DNA of 64,000 bases from UBA2421 sp002343075 (GTDB lineage Bacteria; Planctomycetota; Phycisphaerae; Tepidisphaerales; Tepidisphaeraceae): the NCBI GenBank assembly GCA_937982565.1, contig CALJLN010000039.1, positions 310,001-374,000 of the forward strand, given 5' to 3'. Below are positions 59,753 to 64,000 of this stretch, piece by piece (position 1 is the stretch's first letter; every line of letters starts with the position of its first letter). The notes beneath the pieces are model-generated. The model did no database searches. It was given only the letters and a program-made list of their open reading frames with translations, and was not told the origin of the DNA. The translations under genes were made by a program, and so were the position numbers.

Positions 59753-61048
59753 ATGATTACCCGATGGGCACAAGGCGCAGCACTGCTGCTGGTTGTCGCG
59801 AATTTTTGTTCGGGGGCTGTCCCTGAGGGCAAATATGCGCGGCAACTGCAGACGGAGTGCCGGGAGTTGATTGCCGATGCGGTGAGTCGGCCCTACGGAA
59901 TCGCCTGGGGCGAGGCACCGGCGGTCGTTCGCGGCGGCACTGCGGCGCGACCGGTGGTGATGAGCCATTCGGCCTCGCCGGCCGCGGGGTTGATTTTGCT
60001 TCTCGCGGGCGAACTTCTGAACGAGCAGTCGTTGAAAGACGCCGCTGCCAGGTCGGCGGCGGGCGTTGTTGCGGCGCAGTCGCCGAGCGGAATGATCGCG
60101 CCAATCGCCCTCTTCGGTCATTCACCCGACGCCCACAACATCGACACCCCATTCCCCGACCGCAGCAGCACCGCCGCGGGAATGGGCCTCATCCTGGCTG
60201 TGCTTGAATCGCAGCCGACGCAGGACCCCGAATTGGTTAAGGCAGTCGAGGCTGCTTCAAAGTGGCTGAGGGAACAGCAAATCTCCCCTGAAGGCGGCTG
60301 GGCACGGGCCGAAGCCGACGGGTCTCAATCGGTGCGACTCGATGAGTCTGACTATCGAAATTGCACGATTGTGAAGTTGTTGGAGGCTGCTGTCCTGAAT
60401 TCAGACTCGGCCCGCACCGCCGCTGGGCTGGCGCTGCAGCATCTGCGTCGCTTGCAGTTGAACGATGTCAGCGACCTTCTCCCGACCGCGCAACTCTGGA
60501 CGACGCAGTACGACTTCGAGGGCGTTCCAATGTCGAAGGATGATCGCCCCGCTGTCGACTTTCTCGCGTCACGATACGCCCTTCAAGCGATGCTCGCCGG
60601 GGCGGTGGTGCTGCAGGAACGAGGTAGCGTCGCTGAACTAACCCGCGTTGCTCAACGCATCGAGCAACTCCGCCGGCCCGATGGCAATTGGGGGCATTTT
60701 GAAACAAGTCGCGGCACCAATGACGTGGGTGGCGCGGGGGCCGATTTCGGCCTTCCCAACGTGCTAAGATCGGCTGCGGCGATGAAGAATCTTGGGCCGG
60801 ATCGATATCTGCAGTTGCTGAATCGCGGGTGGCGGGTGAATGCTCAGCTGGCCGCCACGGTGGTTGGGTTAACCGACGACCCCTTGTCGCTCAGTTGGCC
60901 GGTCGCTCGCTCGGAGGTGGCCGGTTACATCGAAAGACGCGCGTCGGAGTGGAAAACACTCGACTCCCCCCCGCCGGTGCAATTGCAACAGCGTACCGCC
61001 CGTCTGTGGCTATTGCTGCAGCGGGCGAAGCTGGAGCAGATGCAATGA
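59753..61048 (+). CDS. Secreted hypothetical protein, possible alpha/alpha-toroid
   Basis: A 431-residue protein with a signal peptide (ITRWAQGAALLLVVANFCSG). The rest is helix-rich with KWLREQQISPEGGWARAEAD and RIEQLRRPDGNWGHFETSRG, two QW-like repeats (x-D/E-G-x-W) as in prenyltransferase/squalene-oxidase or pectate-lyase family 10-like toroids. No catalytic motif is seen. It could bind or cut a polysaccharide. It begins 18 bases from the divergent YjbQ gene. Confidence 0.68.
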   Translation: MITRWAQGAALLLVVANFCSGAVPEGKYARQLQTECRELIADAVSRPYGIAWGEAPAVVRGGTAARPVVMSHSASPAAGLILLLAGELLNEQSLKDAAARSAAGVVAAQSPSGMIAPIALFGHSPDAHNIDTPFPDRSSTAAGMGLILAVLESQPTQDPELVKAVEAASKWLREQQISPEGGWARAEADGSQSVRLDESDYRNCTIVKLLEAAVLNSDSARTAAGLALQHLRRLQLNDVSDLLPTAQLWTTQYDFEGVPMSKDDRPAVDFLASRYALQAMLAGAVVLQERGSVAELTRVAQRIEQLRRPDGNWGHFETSRGTNDVGGAGADFGLPNVLRSAAAMKNLGPDRYLQLLNRGWRVNAQLAATVVGLTDDPLSLSWPVARSEVAGYIERRASEWKTLDSPPPVQLQQRTARLWLLLQRAKLEQMQ

Positions 61049-61195
61049 CCCGCTAACGATTCGCAGCAGGTAGTGTCTAATTCATTGCCGATTCTCACGT
61101 TGCGCCAAGTCGGCTTTCTTGCGACACCGTGTCGCGTGGGTTAGATTTACCCGGCAGCAACAACTCGATTTCATCTCTAAAACGAGGCTTGGATC

Positions 61196-62317
61196 ATGCG
61201 AAAATTCTTTGGCGCTCTGGCGATCGGCCTGGCAGCTTTTGCCCTGCCGGCTTCGGCTCTGGCTCAAGACATTCTGGTGGGCCATTACGGCTCGCTGACT
61301 GGCTCGGAAGCGACCTTTGGCCAGTCGACCAGCAACGGCATCAAGCTGGCAATTAGTGAGATAAACGGGGCCGGGGGCATCAATGGAAAGATGGTCAAGC
61401 TGGTTGAGTACGACACCAAGGGCGATGCGCGCGAAGCAGGTGCTGTCGTCACCCGGCTGGTCACCGCTGACAAGGTGAGCATCGTGCTTGGCGAGGTGGC
61501 CAGTTCGCTCTCGCTGGCGGGTGCACCGGTTTGCCAGTCGAACCAGGTGCCGATGATCAGCCCCTCCAGCACCAACCCGCGGGTGACGCTGGTGGGCGAC
61601 TATATCTTCCGCGTGTGTTTCATTGATGAGTTTCAGGGCTACGTTGCGGCGAAGTTTGCCACCGAATCGAAGAAGGCGAAACGCATCGCGATTCTGCAGG
61701 ACCAGGCCTCAGCCTATTCGGTTGGACTCGCCGACTTTTTTCAGAAATACCTTCAACAGTTCGGCGGGGACGTAACAACTCGCCAGAGCTACAACGCCGG
61801 CGATCAAGATTTCACCGCCCGCCTTACCGCCATCCGCGGCACCAATCCCGACATGATTTATGTCCCGGGCTACTACACCGACGTGGCCAACATCGCGATT
61901 CAGGCCCGGAAGCTTGGCATTAACGTTCCCCTGCTGGGCGGCGACGGCTGGGACTCGGCCAAGCTCACCGAAATCGGTGGTAAGTCGATCGAAGGCAGCT
62001 TTTTCTCCAATCATGCCGCTCCCGATGAACCTGCCATGGTCGATTTCTCCGCCAAGTATCGAGATGAGTACGGCGCCGACCCCGATGCGCTGGCTGCATT
62101 GGGCTACGATGCGGCGATGGTCGCATTTGACGCCATCAAGCGCGCTAAATCGCATACTGGCCCGGCGATTCGAGACGCTTTGAAGGAGACCAAGCTGCAG
62201 GGTGTGACGGGCATGATTGCCTTTGATGGCGATCGCAACACCACCAAGGACGCGGTGATGGTCGAGGTGAAAGACGGCAAGCTGGTGATGGCCGAGCGCA
62301 TCAAACCCTCAAACTGA
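61196..62317 (+). CDS. livK: Branched-chain amino acid ABC transporter, substrate-binding protein
   Basis: A 373-residue periplasmic-binding protein of the LivK/Leu-Ile-Val type. The signal peptide ends at ASALAQD. Early ILVGHYGSLTGSEATFGQST, then GVKLAISEIN-like GIKLAISEINGAGGINGKMV and the family's VEYDTKGDAREAGAVVTRLV are hallmarks. The type I fold runs through VPMISPSSTNPRVT and PDMIYVPGYYTDVANIAIQA. GAGG eight bases before ATG 61196 is the ribosome site. It opens the liv operon (livK-livH-livM). Confidence 0.92.
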   Translation: MRKFFGALAIGLAAFALPASALAQDILVGHYGSLTGSEATFGQSTSNGIKLAISEINGAGGINGKMVKLVEYDTKGDAREAGAVVTRLVTADKVSIVLGEVASSLSLAGAPVCQSNQVPMISPSSTNPRVTLVGDYIFRVCFIDEFQGYVAAKFATESKKAKRIAILQDQASAYSVGLADFFQKYLQQFGGDVTTRQSYNAGDQDFTARLTAIRGTNPDMIYVPGYYTDVANIAIQARKLGINVPLLGGDGWDSAKLTEIGGKSIEGSFFSNHAAPDEPAMVDFSAKYRDEYGADPDALAALGYDAAMVAFDAIKRAKSHTGPAIRDALKETKLQGVTGMIAFDGDRNTTKDAVMVEVKDGKLVMAERIKPSN

Positions 62318-62368
62318 TAGCACTGATGACGGACGCCTGAAGTTTGTTTGTGTCAATCGCGAAGTCAC

Positions 62369-63652
62369 GTGGCCGATTTCCTGCAGACCCTCATCATCGC
62401 CATCACACTCGGCAGCCTCTACGCGCTGATTGCGCTTGGCTATACGATGGTGTACGGCGTCTTGAAGCTCATCAACTTCGCACATAGCGACGTAGTGGTG
62501 CTGGGTGCCTGGTTGAGCATGACGGTGGCGGTCTTCTTATTGCCGCGCATCGGTGTGACCGGCGCGACGTGGTGGGCAGGCGGACTGGTGCTGATACTGG
62601 CGATGCTCTTGTGCGGAGCAATCGGCTTTGCAATCGAGCGACTGGCATACAAGCCCATCCGAGGAGCGCCACGTCTCAATGCGCTGATTACTGCCATCGG
62701 GGTGTCGCTGTTTCTTCAGAATTTCGGCCAACTCCAGTTCACGCTCATACCAAATGAACGAGTTGTCGCTTCCGGAGCGTTGCAGGAGCGTGGGCAAGAC
62801 CCGAGGACCATCCGGCTGGCCGAAACGGTGTCGATCGAGAGCGAGCAAAAGTACGCGGTGCGGCTGTTTAAGAATTCAGCTCCTGAAGGTGCGACGCCGC
62901 AGACGCGCAACATCGTTGCCGCGGCCGGTACATATGAAGCGGGGCGCGATATCGCAATCGACGGGGGCGTCGGGCGGGCCGACACGCGCGATGCGCGGTA
63001 TGAGATCGTCCGAATCGCCGCCGGGGCACCGCTGAAGCTGCCGTTTGGGGCAATGCCCGCGGGGATGCCGGTTCTCTTTAACGATCGCCCCGTGTGGGAG
63101 CATGTTTTCGTATCGGAAACCGAACATGGTCGGCTGGAGAAACCCGTGCGAATCACGCTGCTCGACCTGACCATCGTCGGCACCGCGGTCGCGCTTCTAG
63201 TTGGGCTTCAGATACTCGTGTTTAACACACGGGTCGGCACAGCGATGCGCGCAGTCAGCTATAATATGGAAACAGCGGCGCTAATGGGCATCCCGGTTGA
63301 CCGGATCGTCAGCATGACTTTTGTGCTGGGTGCCGCACTGGCAGCGGCGGCGGGGTTCTTATTTGCCGTTAAGTACACGCAGATTCAACAGCCGGCACAC
63401 GCCACTTGGGTCCTGCTCGGCCTGAAAGCGTTTGTCGCGGCGGTGGTGGGTGGCATCGGCAACATCCGCGGGGCCACGCTCGGCGGGTTTCTCATCGCTT
63501 TTATCGAACAATTTGGCGCTTACGCTGGTCTGCAGGTCGGCTGGGCAAATGCTTCTGCGTACACCGACGTTTTTGTGTTCGTCCTGCTCATTGTTGTTTT
63601 GCTGGTTAAGCCGACAGGCATTTTCGGAACCACTGTTCGAGAGAAAGTGTAG
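62369..63652 (+). CDS. livH: Branched-chain amino acid ABC transporter permease LivH with inserted loop
   Basis: A 427-residue permease. N-terminal ADFLQTLIIAITLGSLYALI and GYTMVYGVLKLINFAHSDVV, and later RVGTAMRAVSYNMETAALMG and GIGNIRGATLGGFLIAFIEQ, are LivH hallmarks. Between TM helices around residues 125 and 265 lies a hydrophilic stretch of about 135 residues (IPNERVVASGALQERGQDPR to SETEHGRLEKPVRITLLDL) where LivH normally has about 30. The loop is probably periplasmic. GTG 62369 is preferred as start; the frame opens at TTG 62348. Confidence 0.88.
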   Translation: MADFLQTLIIAITLGSLYALIALGYTMVYGVLKLINFAHSDVVVLGAWLSMTVAVFLLPRIGVTGATWWAGGLVLILAMLLCGAIGFAIERLAYKPIRGAPRLNALITAIGVSLFLQNFGQLQFTLIPNERVVASGALQERGQDPRTIRLAETVSIESEQKYAVRLFKNSAPEGATPQTRNIVAAAGTYEAGRDIAIDGGVGRADTRDARYEIVRIAAGAPLKLPFGAMPAGMPVLFNDRPVWEHVFVSETEHGRLEKPVRITLLDLTIVGTAVALLVGLQILVFNTRVGTAMRAVSYNMETAALMGIPVDRIVSMTFVLGAALAAAAGFLFAVKYTQIQQPAHATWVLLGLKAFVAAVVGGIGNIRGATLGGFLIAFIEQFGAYAGLQVGWANASAYTDVFVFVLLIVVLLVKPTGIFGTTVREKV

Positions 63653-63685
63653 CCCAGCGGGCCGGGGTCCCTGGTTCATACGGAT

Positions 63686-64000
63686 ATGCAGACACTGGAT
63701 TACGCAATCCCAGGCACGCGACCAACTCAACCCGGATGGGTGACGTTTGTCCCGCCGCTGGCTGTTCTGATGCTGGCGTTGTTGATGCATTACTGTGTGC
63801 CTTTTCTTGGCGCATACGCAGAGCGCATCATGACCGATATGGCGATCGCGATGATCGCGGCGATGTCGCTCACGATTGTGAATGGGTTTACGGGCCAGTT
63901 TTCCATCGGCCACGCCGCGTTTATGGCGCTCGGCGGCTACACGGCAGCCTGGTGCAGCTACTACTTTTGCCTGCGTTACTGGGGCCAGACCGCGGTCGTC
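63686..64000 (+). CDS. livM: Branched-chain amino acid ABC transporter permease LivM (3' end cut)
   Basis: The frame from ATG 63686 gives 105 codons and runs off the right edge. After a hydrophilic start (MQTLDYAIPGTRPTQPGW), helices follow and the LivM signature SLTIVNGFTGQFSIGHAAF then MALGGYTAA is present. It lies 33 bases after livH. ATPase genes (livG, livF) would be expected beyond the window. Confidence 0.9.
   Translation, partial: MQTLDYAIPGTRPTQPGWVTFVPPLAVLMLALLMHYCVPFLGAYAERIMTDMAIAMIAAMSLTIVNGFTGQFSIGHAAFMALGGYTAAWCSYYFCLRYWGQTAVV

Noticed and set aside
1..64000. tRNA or rRNA genes, CRISPR arrays, insertion sequences and phage genes
   Set aside because: No tRNA-type T-loop pattern, no regularly spaced repeats and no transposase, integrase or capsid motif were seen on reading both strands. 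Weak matches to the T-loop pattern lie within genes.

Overview
The window looks like a chromosomal segment of a GC-rich planctomycete, most likely of the class Phycisphaerae (Tepidisphaera/Humisphaera-like). Four things suggest this. Secreted proteins start with a LEPR-x-L-type motif (LEPRRLFA in the gene at 11897-13222, MEPRQMLAA in 13475-14566). A pectate-lyase-like protein ends in paired dockerin-like calcium loops and a PEP-CTERM-like tail. There is a MoxR/DUF58/BatA/VWA megacluster with a very large coiled-coil protein. Finally, there is a small histone-Hc1-like protein. No rRNA, tRNA, CRISPR array, insertion sequence or phage gene was recognised. The placement is inferred from protein style, not from a marker gene.

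Layout. 1-8 kb: RNase HII-like protein (cut by the window edge), a TolB-like propeller, an HD-like hypothetical with an amidohydrolase, hpt with a PH-domain membrane protein, a large membrane protein and an M42 peptidase. 8-14.6 kb: secreted and accessory proteins (Gly-rich, DUF1579, MoaD-like next to a BNR propeller, beta-helix, secreted cyclophilin). 14.7-28.5 kb: housekeeping genes, mostly on the minus strand (thrC, a toxin-antitoxin pair with a broken toxin, site-2 protease, Nudix, HAD phosphatase, sppA, queF, a DnaQ-like exonuclease, fabZ-like, Hc1-like histone, ilvE, a Lol-type ABC pair, a broken four-helix-bundle gene, lysS). 28.6-32.3 kb: a plus-strand group with a peptidase-like protein, folK, panC and lgt. 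32.3-45.6 kb: one seven-gene minus-strand operon (MoxR ATPase, DUF58, BatA/VWA, VWA/GATase-like, 1397-residue coiled-coil membrane protein, secreted toroid-fold protein, NPCBM-like secreted protein). 45.8-53.2 kb: mutM, hisD-hisC-hisB, a glycosyltransferase, a VOC protein and a flippase-like membrane protein. 53.5-57 kb: pectate-lyase-like protein, a secreted hypothetical and a GNAT. 57-64 kb: dnaA with a long structured upstream region and a strong terminator, a YjbQ-family gene, a secreted hypothetical, and the start of a livK-livH-livM uptake operon cut by the right edge.

Strand bias changes near dnaA. About 38 of 51 genes to its left are on the minus strand, while 5 of 6 from dnaA rightwards are on the plus strand. 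Together with an AT-rich patch and a near-consensus DnaA box at 57.0 kb, this makes the region upstream of dnaA a candidate replication origin.

Points most worth a second look: the seven-gene MoxR/VWA envelope operon; the hairpin-rich 230-base leader upstream of dnaA; the MoaD-like/BNR-propeller pair; an insertion of about 100 residues in LivH; the RNase HII homologue with GYG in place of GRG; and two genes each broken by what looks like loss of one G in a G run, which may be real decay or a sequencing error pattern.
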